From the NCBI GenBank assembly GCA_036401375.1, contig DASWVB010000028.1, positions 1 to 8,126 on the forward strand: 8,126 nucleotides of DNA. The letters are read 5' to 3'. The notes beneath the pieces were generated by a model. The model saw only the letters and a list, made by a program, of their open reading frames with translations. It was not told where the DNA came from and searched no databases. Of the stretch, positions 8,087 to 8,126 are shown in pieces. The stretch comes from DASWUZ01 sp036401375 (GTDB taxonomy: Bacteria; Acidobacteriota; Terriglobia; Terriglobales; Acidobacteriaceae). A program made the translations under genes and the position numbers. Each line of letters starts with the position of its first letter. Position 1 is the first letter of the stretch.

Positions 8087-8126
8087 GAGGGAAAGACTAT
8101 CGCCCGATGAATGCGACTGCCCTGAA

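Larger units (their letters stand above)
7275..8126. repeat. Head-to-tail array of ~200-bp composite palindromic units (REP-like), continuing past the window
   Basis: Four similar units begin near 7275, 7479, 7680 and 7881, all in one orientation. Each has, in order: an AGCGGCTCCCCC-like head; the element GACTGCCCTGAAGGGCCACC; palindrome H1, GGCACGGCTTCAGCCGTGCC (7360, 7561, 7761, 8031); an AC-rich spacer ending in an A-tract; palindrome H2, AGCGGCTTTAGCCGCT (7398, 7601, 7801, 8071); GAGG(G/C)AAAGAC; and a tail resembling GATGAATGCGACTGCCCTGAA. H1 with its left flank (32 nt) and H2 with its flank are identical in all four units while the intervening sequence varies. The last unit runs off the edge. 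No gene is credible here; the short minus-strand frames read 'RLKPCPF' from the repeat itself. REP/BIME-like elements are the nearest known class. Confidence 0.85.

Noticed and set aside
7275..8126. CRISPR array
   Set aside because: The repeats are ~200-bp composite units with palindromes and related, not unique, spacers. No 25-40-bp repeat with unique spacers of constant size and no cas genes are present.

Overview
The window looks like high-GC bacterial chromosome. It holds the 'str' ribosomal/translation operon on the minus strand, one divergent peptidase gene on the plus strand, and a repeat-dense non-coding tail. The lineage is most likely Acidobacteriota (Terriglobia/Acidobacteriaceae-like). 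I base this on remembered resemblance of the GGCACGGCTTCAGCCGTGCC and AGCGGCTTTAGCCGCT palindromes, and of the 'RLKPCPF'-type spurious ORFs they generate, to acidobacterial genomes. A large lipoprotein-type S9 peptidase also fits. No search was possible, so the assignment is an inference.

Layout, right to left on the minus strand: rpsL (S12, TTG start at 3998), rpsG (S7, start 3504), fusA (EF-G, GTG start at 2914) and tuf (EF-Tu, start 765, running off the left edge after 255 codons). Gene order and spacing (86, 119 and 61 nt) are those of a classic str operon. Two of the gaps carry perfect small hairpins. A good sigma70-like promoter (TTGACG, 17 nt, TATTGT) lies at 4542-4570, about 540 nt upstream of rpsL. 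If it is the operon promoter, the mRNA has an unusually long 5' leader. That leader contains a run of four consecutive hairpins (4135-4271) and, nearer rpsL, several copies of a short CAGGT(TT)-type motif.

Plus strand 4758-7145 (or from 4773) encodes an exported, probably lipid-anchored S9 (prolyl-oligopeptidase family) serine peptidase. It has a beta-propeller N-terminal half with four WSPD motifs and an alpha/beta-hydrolase C-terminal half with the triad Ser652/Asp732/His764. A 12-bp in-frame microsatellite builds a Pro/Ser- and Thr/Ser/Lys-rich linker in the propeller half.

From 7146 to the right edge there is no credible gene. The stretch holds six copies of a 17-bp tandem repeat (7172-7273), then at least four head-to-tail ~200-bp composite units (7275-8126, continuing off the edge). 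Each unit contains two related palindromes about 40 bp apart. The second palindrome, read on the minus strand, is followed by a T-tract and resembles an intrinsic terminator.

The coding genes are ordinary. The parts worth a second look are the structured str leader and the organised palindromic repeat array.
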